Shown here: positions 1 through 6,753 of the stretch, one piece after another | Numbering within the stretch: the first letter of the stretch is position 1 | Layout of the letters: each line of letters starts with the position of its first letter | Source: Chloroflexota bacterium | GTDB taxonomy: Bacteria; Chloroflexota; Dehalococcoidia; JAUQQI01 | Direction: 5' to 3' | Assembly: GCA_030549955.1 (NCBI GenBank) | Contig: JAUQQI010000135.1 | Location: 1 to 17,379, forward strand | DNA length: 17,379 nucleotides | Notes under the pieces: model-generated | The model's database searches: none | What the model was told of the DNA's origin: nothing | What the model saw: the letters and a program-made list of their open reading frames with translations, nothing else | Program-made: the position numbers and the translations under genes

Positions 1-75
1 TGAAAGGGGTAAAGAACGAGTTGTTTAAGACTCAAAGCCCGGCTTAAGGGCGAACAGCAGGCCGGCGGGGCCCGC

Positions 76-1137
76 TCAGCCTCCCCGGGCCAGCCGGACG
101 AGCCGGTCGATGTCGAGGTGCTCGGCCATCAGCCGGGCAAACGGATTCACTTTGGCCGACTGGGCAAACTTGCCCAGGCCGTAGGCCGCCTCGAGGGCCT
201 CGACGGTAGCCAGCGTCCCGGAGGGAACGAGAACAATGGGTACCCCGTCCTCTTCGGCCCGGGCGACAACGATGGGATCGGGCACCCAGTTTCCGGTGAG
301 GATGAGGGCCTTTGTCGGCGTCTCCAGGGCGGCCAGGTGGATGTCGGGACGGTCGGCCGCGGCGATGACGGCCTTGTTCGGTTTCCGATTGAAGTAATAC
401 TGGCTGGCGTCCGGGGTTACGGTCGCCATCATCAGGTTTTCGACCAGCTCGTCAGCCTTCTCCGGGGCGGTGATTATCCGACCACCAAGGATTTTCGCAA
501 TCTCGTTAACCGTAAGGGCTAGCATGAACCGGGCCTGGGGCACCCACCCGAGCCATGGCAGGCCCTGGTCCTCGAGAACGGGCCGAAGCTTCTGCTCCAC
601 AAATTCGGCCCGTTCCGGCGGAACGGCGTTGAAAACCACCCCCTTAAGGCGGTCGCCAAAGTGCCGGCCGAAAACGACCGCCTGGTCGACCGACGGCACG
701 CCCTGATACCGGAGGACGAGGATAACGGCTGCATTCAGCTCGGCCGCAAGCTCGGCGGCCGAAAGTCCTAAACTTGCGCCCGTCGAAAGGTCCTCAGCCG
801 CTTCGATGAGGACGGCATCCCTATCGGACTCGACCTGAGCCAGGGCTTCCCTTACCCGACTGACAACCTGCCCGGGGGCGGCGACATGGTCTTCCCAGTC
901 GACCGGCTGGTAGCTGACCGGGGCGAGCTGGGCCTCCGATTCGGAAAGGCTGAGGGCGGCCCGGATGAAAAGCGGGTCGGTGTCCAGGGTCTGGCCATCG
1001 GCCCGCTTCTTGGGGACGGCGACGGGCTTAAAATAGCCCACCTTTAGCCCGGCTTTTCGGAGGTGGAGGGCCAGGCCGGTGATAAAAGCGGTTTTGCCGG
1101 AGAGGGGCGCGGGCGACGCGACCAGCAGCCTCGTCAT
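76..1137 (-). CDS. DRTGG-domain, BioD/Pta-N-terminal-like P-loop protein
   Basis: This 353-aa soluble protein has a dethiobiotin-synthetase-like P-loop domain at its N-terminus (nucleotide-binding loop PAPLSGKT at residues 9-16, then GYFKPVAVP near 34-42). A DRTGG-type domain follows at roughly residues 205-320, then a short helical tail. The architecture matches the N-terminal regulatory half of long phosphotransacetylases (COG0857). The catalytic PTA_PTB domain is absent and the frame ends with a normal TGA, so this looks like the stand-alone family rather than a truncation. Its role is not well defined; nucleotide sensing or a regulatory link to acetyl-phosphate metabolism is inference. 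The start at 1137 is preferred over an in-frame upstream start at 1173 because AGGAG lies about 6 nt before it and the P-loop strand follows at once. It is divergent from the AI-2E-type permease and shares its palindromic control region. Confidence 0.85.
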   Translation of the reverse strand: MTRLLVASPAPLSGKTAFITGLALHLRKAGLKVGYFKPVAVPKKRADGQTLDTDPLFIRAALSLSESEAQLAPVSYQPVDWEDHVAAPGQVVSRVREALAQVESDRDAVLIEAAEDLSTGASLGLSAAELAAELNAAVILVLRYQGVPSVDQAVVFGRHFGDRLKGVVFNAVPPERAEFVEQKLRPVLEDQGLPWLGWVPQARFMLALTVNEIAKILGGRIITAPEKADELVENLMMATVTPDASQYYFNRKPNKAVIAAADRPDIHLAALETPTKALILTGNWVPDPIVVARAEEDGVPIVLVPSGTLATVEALEAAYGLGKFAQSAKVNPFARLMAEHLDIDRLVRLARGG

Positions 1138-1171
1138 CGGTGTCTCCTGCCAGATCCGTGTGAATCCCAAC

Positions 1172-1177
1172 ATTATA
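1172..1177 (-). promoter_or_regulatory. Extended -10 promoter element for the DRTGG gene
   Basis: Read on the minus strand this is a perfect TATAAT preceded by TGG, giving the extended -10 form TGnTATAAT. No good -35 is visible, which an extended -10 promoter can tolerate. The predicted transcription start near 1165 gives a leader of about 28 nt that includes the AGGAG ribosome-binding site. The element sits at one flank of the 1181-1200 palindrome. Confidence 0.55.
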
Positions 1178-1180
1178 CCA

Positions 1181-1200
1181 CGGGCCGTCGAAACGGCCCG
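1181..1200. promoter_or_regulatory. Perfect inverted repeat between divergent promoters
   Basis: The sequence is CGGGCCGT-CGAA-ACGGCCCG, an 8-bp perfect stem around a 4-nt centre. It lies exactly between two outward-facing extended -10 boxes (minus 1172-1177, plus 1205-1210), covering where both -35 regions would be. That position fits a shared operator or activator site better than a terminator, because no gene ends here. The binding protein is unknown. Confidence 0.5.
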
Positions 1201-1204
1201 GTGC

Positions 1205-1210
1205 TATAAT
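1205..1210 (+). promoter_or_regulatory. Extended -10 promoter element for the AI-2E-type permease
   Basis: A perfect TATAAT preceded by TGC forms an extended -10 element. The predicted start near 1217 leaves only about 9 nt before the ATG at 1226, so the GGGAGG at 1212-1217 would mostly be missing from that transcript. Either this promoter gives a very short leader or transcription starts further upstream. Confidence 0.45.
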
Positions 1211-1225
1211 TGGGAGGCGGCCGTT

Positions 1226-2335
1226 ATGCTTGACCCGCTCACATTACGTATCCTCCGCATATTTTTAGTCCTCGGGATTGTCGCCCTCTCGGTTTACCTG
1301 GCTGGCGTCTTTATCGGCATCGTCTTTTTGCTCTTCGACGTCTTGCTCCTCTTTTTGATTGCCTGGATGCTTGCCTACATTCTGAACCCGCTGGTGCGGG
1401 GCCTGATGTCGGACCTGCGGATAAGCCGTGGCCTGGCGGTTTTTGGGGTCTATTCCGGTCTGCTGGGGATTTTCATCCTGCTGGGCCTGGTAATTGTCCC
1501 GGCCGCGGTCGTGCAGGTCGAACAGCTGGCGCTGGCCGTGCCCGAGCTGGTCAGACCCGTCCCGGGCCTGCTCCAGAGTTGGGAGCGGTTGATTCGGGAC
1601 CTGGGAATACCCGCCGAAGCCAGTGCCCTGGTTGACCCGGCAACCATCGGCCAGCGGCTCGGGGCGTCGGGGGAGCTTATTACCCGCAGCATCGTCGCCG
1701 TGCTCCAGGGGATAGCCACCGGGCTGACCTCACTCCTGCTCGTTCTGGTCCTGTCGTATTTCATCAGTGCCGACTGGGACCGGCTCAACGCCGCGATCAA
1801 CCTGGTGGTGCCGGCTGGGGTTCGAAAGGAGGTCAGCTTTTTCTTTACGACGGTCGACCGGACAGTCGGCGGGTTTCTGCGGGTGACGGCGGTCCAGATG
1901 GTCATCCTTGGGGTCGGAACCGGCCTGGTCGCCTGGGCAAGCGGGACCGGCTACGCCGTACCCCTGGGCCTGCTTAACGGCCTTTCGGTCCTGGTTCCCC
2001 TTATCGGGCCTCTGGTGGCCATGATCCCGGTGGTGGCCCTGGCCGGGTTGACCGGGTCGTGGTTTAAGGCGGCGGTTGTGGCCGCCGTCCTGCTTGCCCT
2101 CCAGTTCGTTATATTTAACATTATGGGGCCCCGGATAATGGGGACCTCCATCGGCCTTCACCCGCTTCTGGTTCTGTTCGCCCTCCTGGCCGGGGTTAAA
2201 GTCGCCGGCCTGTGGGGGGCCCTGTTCGGGATTCCGGTCGCCGGTATCCTGTACTCGATGGGACTCTACCTGTACAAGCGGACTTTACCCGAAGAGGACC
2301 GGTCCAAGATAACAATACCTGGCGAGGAGTTGTGA
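1226..2335 (+). CDS. AI-2E family transporter (UPF0118/DUF20 permease)
   Basis: This 369-aa integral membrane protein has the usual layout of PF01594: three early hydrophobic segments (about residues 8-45 and 60-95), a central partly soluble region (about 95-170), and a block of hydrophobic segments to the C-terminus. The motif SYFISADWDRL lies in the middle and GPRIMGTSIGLHPL follows, both characteristic of the family. Members span autoinducer-2 exporters and Na+/H+ antiporters, so the substrate cannot be assigned. The ATG at 1226 follows GGGAGG with an 8-nt gap; an open extension back to 1079 runs through the promoter palindrome and the opposite gene and is rejected. The stop lies 2 nt before the galU start, so the two genes are probably cotranscribed. 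Confidence 0.9.
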   Translation: MLDPLTLRILRIFLVLGIVALSVYLAGVFIGIVFLLFDVLLLFLIAWMLAYILNPLVRGLMSDLRISRGLAVFGVYSGLLGIFILLGLVIVPAAVVQVEQLALAVPELVRPVPGLLQSWERLIRDLGIPAEASALVDPATIGQRLGASGELITRSIVAVLQGIATGLTSLLLVLVLSYFISADWDRLNAAINLVVPAGVRKEVSFFFTTVDRTVGGFLRVTAVQMVILGVGTGLVAWASGTGYAVPLGLLNGLSVLVPLIGPLVAMIPVVALAGLTGSWFKAAVVAAVLLALQFVIFNIMGPRIMGTSIGLHPLLVLFALLAGVKVAGLWGALFGIPVAGILYSMGLYLYKRTLPEEDRSKITIPGEEL

Positions 2336-2337
2336 GG

Positions 2338-3234
2338 ATGAAGATCCGGAAAGCCGTGGTGCCGGCCGGGGGGTGGGGAACCCGGCTGCTACCGGCAACC
2401 AAGGCCCTCCCTAAGGAGTCGTTACCCCTCGTCAACAAGCCGATTATCCAGTGGGTTGTCGAGGAGGCGGTCGCCTCGGGCATCCACCAGGTCATTATCA
2501 TCACCAACAGCCTCAAGCGACCCATGGAGGACCATTTCGACCGGTCTTTCGAGCTTGAGTACGTCCTGGCCCGGAAAGGCGATACGAAGATGCTGGAAGA
2601 GATCCGCCGGATCACCGACCTGGCCTCCATCGCCTACCTGCGTCAGAAGGAACAGCTCGGCCTTGGCCACGCGATCCTGGTCGCCAAAGACCTGGTGGGA
2701 GACGAACCCTTTGCGGTCTTCCTGCCGGACGATATCATCGACGCCCCGGTCCCAGCCATGAAGCAGATGCTGCAGGTCTTTGAACGGTACAAGTGCAGCG
2801 TCATCGCCATCGAGCGGGTCGACCCGGAAGCGACGTCCCGCTACGGGATCATCTCCCCGAAGCCCATTGCCCACCGGGTCTACCAAGTTCAGGACCTGGT
2901 CGAAAAGCCCGACCCGGCCGAGGCCCCGTCAAATCTGGCGATTGTCGGCCGGTATATCCTGACGCCGGAAATCTTTGAATACCTGGAGCGGACCCCGCCG
3001 GGCCGGGGCGGAGAGATCCAGCTCACCGACGGGCTTAAACTCCTGCTCGAACGCCAGGCCATCTACGGCTACGAGTTTGAAGGGGTCCGGCACGACGCCG
3101 GTACGCCCATCGGCCTCATCAAGGCAACGATAAGCCTCGGCCTGAAGGACCCCGAAATCGGCCCGGAGCTTCGGGAGTTCCTGCGCAGCCTGCCGGTCGG
3201 CACCTCAGAGCCGGCCGCTCGAACTCCAAAGTAG
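2338..3234 (+). CDS. galU: UTP--glucose-1-phosphate uridylyltransferase
   Basis: This cytoplasmic enzyme makes UDP-glucose from UTP and glucose-1-phosphate, feeding polysaccharide and glycolipid synthesis. The 298-aa length is normal for bacterial GalU. Visible signatures are the nucleotide-binding loop PAGGWGTRLLPATKALPKE (residues 9-27), the metal-site region FLPDD (128-132), LVEKP (187-191), GRYIL (204-208) and the EIQLTD segment (226-231). The ATG follows the permease stop by 2 nt, with GAGGAG inside the end of that gene as ribosome-binding site, indicating translational coupling. RmlA-type thymidylyltransferases are related, but the PKE and FLPDD context fits GalU. Its product plausibly supports the envelope glycosyltransferases encoded downstream in this window. 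Confidence 0.95.
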   Translation: MKIRKAVVPAGGWGTRLLPATKALPKESLPLVNKPIIQWVVEEAVASGIHQVIIITNSLKRPMEDHFDRSFELEYVLARKGDTKMLEEIRRITDLASIAYLRQKEQLGLGHAILVAKDLVGDEPFAVFLPDDIIDAPVPAMKQMLQVFERYKCSVIAIERVDPEATSRYGIISPKPIAHRVYQVQDLVEKPDPAEAPSNLAIVGRYILTPEIFEYLERTPPGRGGEIQLTDGLKLLLERQAIYGYEFEGVRHDAGTPIGLIKATISLGLKDPEIGPELREFLRSLPVGTSEPAARTPK

Positions 3235-3277
3235 CCGGAAAAGTTTTCCAGGACTCTTCAACAAGAATTTAGACGAA

Positions 3278-3286
3278 TGTGGACAA
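3278..3286 (-). promoter_or_regulatory. DnaA-box-like 9-mer upstream of nrdJ
   Basis: The plus strand reads TGTGGACAA, the reverse complement of TTGTCCACA, which is the DnaA-box form favoured in high-GC bacteria such as Streptomyces. It differs by one base from the E. coli TTATCCACA box. It lies about 17 nt upstream of the candidate nrdJ -35. DnaA is known to act at the E. coli nrdAB promoter, so the position is sensible, but a single 9-mer could be chance. Confidence 0.35.
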
Positions 3287-3303
3287 GGCCCCGGCAAACC
3301 ACC

Positions 3304-3332
3304 TTGACGTCTCCAGTATATTGTGCTAGGTT
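3304..3332 (+). promoter_or_regulatory. Candidate sigma-70 promoter of nrdJ
   Basis: TTGACG at 3304-3309 is followed after 17 bp by TAGGTT at 3327-3332. The -35 matches five of six consensus bases; the -10 matches only the three most conserved. The predicted start is near 3339. NrdR-like box 1 fills the spacer and box 2 lies just downstream of the start, an arrangement that would allow repression. Confidence 0.45.
3311..3326. promoter_or_regulatory. NrdR box 1 (degenerate)
   Basis: The 16-mer CTCCAGTATATTGTGC matches box 2 at 12 of 16 positions, including the conserved TATATTGTG half. Its offset from box 2 is 32 bp, about three helical turns, the usual spacing of paired NrdR boxes. NrdR is the ATP/dATP-sensing repressor of ribonucleotide reductase genes. 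Confidence 0.75.
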
Positions 3333-3342
3333 CCTAGTGCGA

Positions 3343-3358
3343 CCACAATATATTGTGG
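3343..3358. promoter_or_regulatory. NrdR box 2 (perfect palindrome)
   Basis: CCACAATATATTGTGG is a perfect palindrome, extending to 18 bp at 3342-3359. It closely fits the published NrdR-box pattern (ACAC-wATATwG-TGT type). It lies 28 nt upstream of the nrdJ start, where bound repressor would block transcription or elongation. With box 1 it predicts NrdR control of this B12-dependent reductase. Confidence 0.85.
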
Positions 3359-3386
3359 TGAATTGACCTAGGCGGGAGGTGTCATG

Positions 3387-5717
3387 ATGGTCGAGGCTAT
3401 GCCCGGTTTGAGGCAGGGGGTCTGGACGGATTCAGCCCTGCGGGTGCTCAAGGAGCGCTATCTTGCGCCGGGCGAGACCCCGGAGGGCATGTGCTGGCGG
3501 GTCGCCTGGGCCATTGCCCAGGCCGAGCGGCGGTGGGGCAAGTCGGAGGCCGAGGTCCGGCAGATTGCCCTGCAGTTCTACGACCTGATGGTTGACCACC
3601 TGTTTTTGCCCAACTCCCCGACCCTGATGAATGCGGGTAAGGAGAACGGCCTGCAGTACTCGGCCTGCTACGTTCTGCCGGTCGAAGATTCCTTGGAGGG
3701 CATTTTCGAGGCGATAAAGCGCGCGGCCATTGTTCACAAGTCGGGCGGCGGCACCGGTTTTGCCTTTTCGCGTCTGCGGCCCAAGGACAGCATTGTCCGG
3801 TCGACCGGCGGCAAGGCGTCGGGTCCGGTAAGTTTCCTCAGGGTCTTTGATGCCGCGACCGAGGCCGTCAAGCAGGGCGGAACCCGGCGGGGGGCAAACA
3901 TGGGTATCCTCCGGGTCGACCACCCCGATATCCTGGAGTTCATTACCTGCAAGCTGGACGGGGGGATCACGAATTTCAACATCTCGGTCGCGATCACCGA
4001 CCGGTTTATGGAAGCCCTGGCAAAGGACGAAGAATACGAGCTGATTGCCCCCCATACCGGCGAGGTTACCGGCAGGCTCCGGGCCCGGGATGTCTGGGAT
4101 AAGGTTGTTGATGCCGCCTGGCGAACCGGGGATCCCGGCCTGGTCTTCATCGACCGGATCAACCGGTCCCGGGCAAACCCGGTCCCGGACCTGGAGACCA
4201 TCGAAGCCACCAACCCCTGCGGCGAACAGCCGCTGGCCCCCAACGACGCCTGCAACCTGGGTTCAATAAACCTGGCGAAGTTTGTTCGGCCGGGCGAGTG
4301 GGGCGAGGATCCCGAAGGCCGCATCGACTGGGCCGGGCTGGAGCGGACCGTGCGGCTGGCGGTCCGGTTCCTGGATGACGTTATCGAGGTGAACCCGTAC
4401 CCGCTGCCGGAGATCGACGCCGAGGTGAAAGCGAACCGGCGGATCGGCCTCGGGGTGATGGGCTGGGCCGACATGCTGCTGCTGCTCGGAGTCCCTTACG
4501 ATTCGCCGGAGGCGGTTCAGCTGGCCGAGCGGGTAATGGGCTTCATCCGGGAGATTGGCCACGACGAGTCGGCAAAACTGGCCGTCGAACGGGGCCCCTT
4601 CCCCAACTGGCCGTACAGCATCTACCGGGCCGGCCGGCCCCTCAGGAACGCCACCGTCACGACCATCGCCCCGACCGGGACCATCTCGATTATCGCCGGG
4701 TGTTCCTCGGGCATCGAGCCCCTCTTTGCCATCGCCTACTCCCACATCGTCGGGGAACGGCATCTCACTTTCGTCAACCCGATCTTCGAAGAGGTCGCCC
4801 GCCGGCGGGGGATCTACCGGCCTGAGATTATGGACCGGGTCATCGAGCAGGGTACCCTCGAAGGAATCGAAGCGATTCCCGAGGATATCCGGCGGGTCTT
4901 TGTGACCGCCCACGAGGTCGACCCGGAATGGCACGTCCGGATGCAGGCGGCTTTCCAGAAGCACACCGACAACGGGGTCTCCAAGACCATAAACCTGCGG
5001 CATGAGGCCACCCGGGAGGATGTATCCCGGGCCTATATGCTGGCCTGGGAGCTGGGCTGCCTGGGGATCACGGTTTTCCGGCACGGGTCCAAGGGCGAGC
5101 AGGTCCTCCACCTGGGCGCAAAGCGGGTCCGGGCGCCGGAAGCACCCTCAGCGCCCGCGCCGCAGCCGCAGGTTGTGGCCGTCAAGCCCCGGCCGCACGT
5201 GGTTCAGGGCCGCACCTACCGGCAGGAGACCCCATTGGGGCCGGCCTTCATAACCGTCAATCGCAACGGCTCGGGCGAGCCCTTTGAGGTCTTTATTAAC
5301 ATCGGGAAGGCCGGGTCCGACGTCCAGGCCGTGGCCGAGGCCATCGGCCGGCTCATCTCCCTGGTCCTGAGGCTGCCGTCGCCGATGAGCCCGACCGAGC
5401 GGGTCCGGGAAATTGTTGAGCAGCTTAAGGACATCGGCGGGGCCCGTCAGCTCGGCTTCGGTCCGACCCGGGTCCGGTCCCTGCCGGATGCCATCGCCCA
5501 CATCCTGGCTGAAGAGGTCGGTGGGGCGCAGGCGCCGCCGGTAGTCCTGCCTGAGCTGGCCAGAAGTGCCCCCGAAGCGGCCGGGCGACCTGCTGCTGAG
5601 GGTGAGCTCCTGGCTGGCGGCAAGGCGGCAGACCTGTGTCCGGAGTGCGGTCAGGCGACCCTGGTATATGAGGAAGGGTGTGCAAAATGTCTTTCGTGCG
5701 GCTACAGCGAATGCTGA
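3387..5717 (+). CDS. nrdJ: Adenosylcobalamin-dependent (class II) ribonucleoside-diphosphate reductase
   Basis: This cytoplasmic enzyme reduces ribonucleotides to deoxyribonucleotides using an AdoCbl-derived thiyl radical. In the 776-aa protein the catalytic NPCGE motif is at about residues 276-280 (Asn and Glu flanking the radical Cys). Redox cysteines lie in SACYVLPV (about 94) and DACNLGS (about 289), and the phosphate-binding APTGTIS is near 428-434. After an Ala/Pro-rich linker (about 590-610) comes a TSCPD-type domain, then a second linker and a C-terminal zinc-ribbon/redox tail (CPEC at 751-754, CAKCLSC at 765-771, terminal Cys 776). No ATP-cone precedes the catalytic barrel, so dATP inhibition at an activity site is not expected. 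Two adjacent ATGs exist; 3387 is preferred because GGGAGG then has 7-nt spacing rather than 4. Paired NrdR boxes lie upstream. Confidence 0.95.
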   Translation: MVEAMPGLRQGVWTDSALRVLKERYLAPGETPEGMCWRVAWAIAQAERRWGKSEAEVRQIALQFYDLMVDHLFLPNSPTLMNAGKENGLQYSACYVLPVEDSLEGIFEAIKRAAIVHKSGGGTGFAFSRLRPKDSIVRSTGGKASGPVSFLRVFDAATEAVKQGGTRRGANMGILRVDHPDILEFITCKLDGGITNFNISVAITDRFMEALAKDEEYELIAPHTGEVTGRLRARDVWDKVVDAAWRTGDPGLVFIDRINRSRANPVPDLETIEATNPCGEQPLAPNDACNLGSINLAKFVRPGEWGEDPEGRIDWAGLERTVRLAVRFLDDVIEVNPYPLPEIDAEVKANRRIGLGVMGWADMLLLLGVPYDSPEAVQLAERVMGFIREIGHDESAKLAVERGPFPNWPYSIYRAGRPLRNATVTTIAPTGTISIIAGCSSGIEPLFAIAYSHIVGERHLTFVNPIFEEVARRRGIYRPEIMDRVIEQGTLEGIEAIPEDIRRVFVTAHEVDPEWHVRMQAAFQKHTDNGVSKTINLRHEATREDVSRAYMLAWELGCLGITVFRHGSKGEQVLHLGAKRVRAPEAPSAPAPQPQVVAVKPRPHVVQGRTYRQETPLGPAFITVNRNGSGEPFEVFINIGKAGSDVQAVAEAIGRLISLVLRLPSPMSPTERVREIVEQLKDIGGARQLGFGPTRVRSLPDAIAHILAEEVGGAQAPPVVLPELARSAPEAAGRPAAEGELLAGGKAADLCPECGQATLVYEEGCAKCLSCGYSEC

Positions 5718-5953
5718 CCCCGAGGCGGCGTCGGGCCCGGTTCCGCCAGCAAGCCCCTGGCGGTAACCTCCGGCGGAACCGGCTCATCGCCCGGCCAGCC
5801 CTGCTCACGGTCATTGTTTCGCCGGGGCGGATGGCGGCCGTATTGCGGTGGCTTAAGCGGCACCAGCAGCCGGCGATCCTCCGGCGCCTCGACGGCCGCC
5901 GGTTCGCCGTGCGGCCTCAGGCGTGGCTGCGGCGTTCTGTCCGAACCCGCTGA
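5687..5953 (+). CDS. Possible small, strongly basic protein (unrecognised)
   Basis: This 88-codon frame starts inside the last 31 nt of nrdJ and fills most of the gap to the convergent permease gene. The protein is very rich in Arg and Trp/Leu, with one hydrophobic patch (PALLTVIVSPG, about residues 39-49), and I recognise no family. In favour: its codon use resembles neighbouring genes, with roughly 80 percent G or C at third positions and many CGG, GCC and CTC codons. Against: the ribosome-binding site is weak (AGGA 12 nt upstream), and random frames in such GC-rich DNA often look Arg-rich. A GTG at 5678 is an alternative start. It may be a real coupled gene or merely an open stretch. Confidence 0.3.
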   Translation: MSFVRLQRMLTPRRRRARFRQQAPGGNLRRNRLIARPALLTVIVSPGRMAAVLRWLKRHQQPAILRRLDGRRFAVRPQAWLRRSVRTR

Positions 5954-5980
5954 GTCAGGTCCCTGGGCTCGGAACATCAC

Positions 5981-6000
5981 CGGGCCGGTCTCTCGGCCCG
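5981..6000. terminator. GC hairpin between convergent genes
   Basis: CGGGCCG, loop GTCTCT, CGGCCCG forms a perfect 7-bp stem. It lies 7 nt beyond the stop of the TauE/SafE gene (minus strand) and downstream of nrdJ, so it could end transcripts from both directions. No T-run follows on either strand, so intrinsic termination is not assured; it may instead act as an RNA 3'-end stabiliser. Confidence 0.45.
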
Positions 6001-6006
6001 CCGGCC

Positions 6007-6750
6007 TCAGGAGAAAGCGCCCACAACGACCATGTTCAGGCCAAGTAAGAAGAGGGCCGCCATCAGAATCGTGTTGTAGGCCTTAACGGAGAGGCGGGCC
6101 TGGAACTCGAAGCCCAGTATCATCCCGATGGCCAGCGGGATGCAGGCCAGGAGCCCGTAGAGGGCCTCAGTTGGCCCGAGGAGGCCTGTGACGATGTAGC
6201 TTGCAACCTGGCCACCTGTTGAAAGGGTCAGGATTGCTCCGACGCCGAAAACGAAGTCCGCTTTGACGAACCCGATACTTCGCAGGTAGATGGCCAGAAT
6301 CGGCCCGGCAATGTTGCCCAGAGAGACCAGAACGCCGGTGATGAAACCGACGACAAACCCGACCGGCTTGACCAGAGCCGGGGGCAGGCGCAGTTCGGGG
6401 TTAAAGAGGGTGGCGAGAACATAGGAAACAACCAGGACGCCGACGACGACCTGCACCCACCGGAGCGGCAGGAGCTTAAGGGCCCAGGCGCCGACCAATA
6501 CCCCGGGCAGGAGGCCGATAATCAGGGGGCCCAGCGGCCGCAGGGCCCGCCAGTTCCGGGCCGCCTGGGCGGCGACCCAGACGCTCGAGACGAAGCTCGG
6601 GATGCTCAGGATGGTGATGGCGAATCGGGGGCTCAGGACCAGGCTCAGGATCGGGGTCGACGAGACCCCGAAGCCGAGCCCGAGGGTCGCCTTCACGAAG
6701 CCGCCGAAAAAGACCCCCAGCGCAACAACTATGAGAGCTAAGGCCGGCAC
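6007..6750 (-). CDS. TauE/SafE (TSUP) family membrane permease
   Basis: This 247-aa protein is almost entirely hydrophobic, with about eight predicted membrane segments in two repeated halves. The first half carries FFGGFVKATLGLGFG (residues 14-28) and the second VGFITGVLVSLGNIAGPI (about 133-150); these paired glycine-rich segments are typical of TSUP (PF01925) proteins. Known members move sulfite, sulfoacetate, taurine-derived or other small organic anions, usually outward; the substrate here is unknown. The start is GTG at 6750, only 3 nt after the gatD stop and without a clear Shine-Dalgarno, implying coupling to gatD. Placement at the end of the murT-gatD operon is unusual and may mean only shared transcription. 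Confidence 0.85.
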   Translation of the reverse strand: MPALALIVVALGVFFGGFVKATLGLGFGVSSTPILSLVLSPRFAITILSIPSFVSSVWVAAQAARNWRALRPLGPLIIGLLPGVLVGAWALKLLPLRWVQVVVGVLVVSYVLATLFNPELRLPPALVKPVGFVVGFITGVLVSLGNIAGPILAIYLRSIGFVKADFVFGVGAILTLSTGGQVASYIVTGLLGPTEALYGLLACIPLAIGMILGFEFQARLSVKAYNTILMAALFLLGLNMVVVGAFS

Positions 6751-6753
6751 AGC

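Noticed and set aside
65..75. GCGGG-G-CCCGC inverted repeat after the DRTGG gene as a terminator
   Set aside because: The one-base centre cannot form a loop and no T-run follows; otherwise bases 1-75 show nothing I can support.
1079..1225. N-terminal extension of the AI-2E-type permease
   Set aside because: It would translate through the opposite gene's start and the promoter palindrome, and does not resemble the family; ATG 1226 has a good GGGAGG.
3237..3249. GGAAAA-G-TTTTCC inverted repeat after galU as a terminator or operator
   Set aside because: The stem is short and AT-rich with no room for a normal loop and no following T-run; no known operator is matched.
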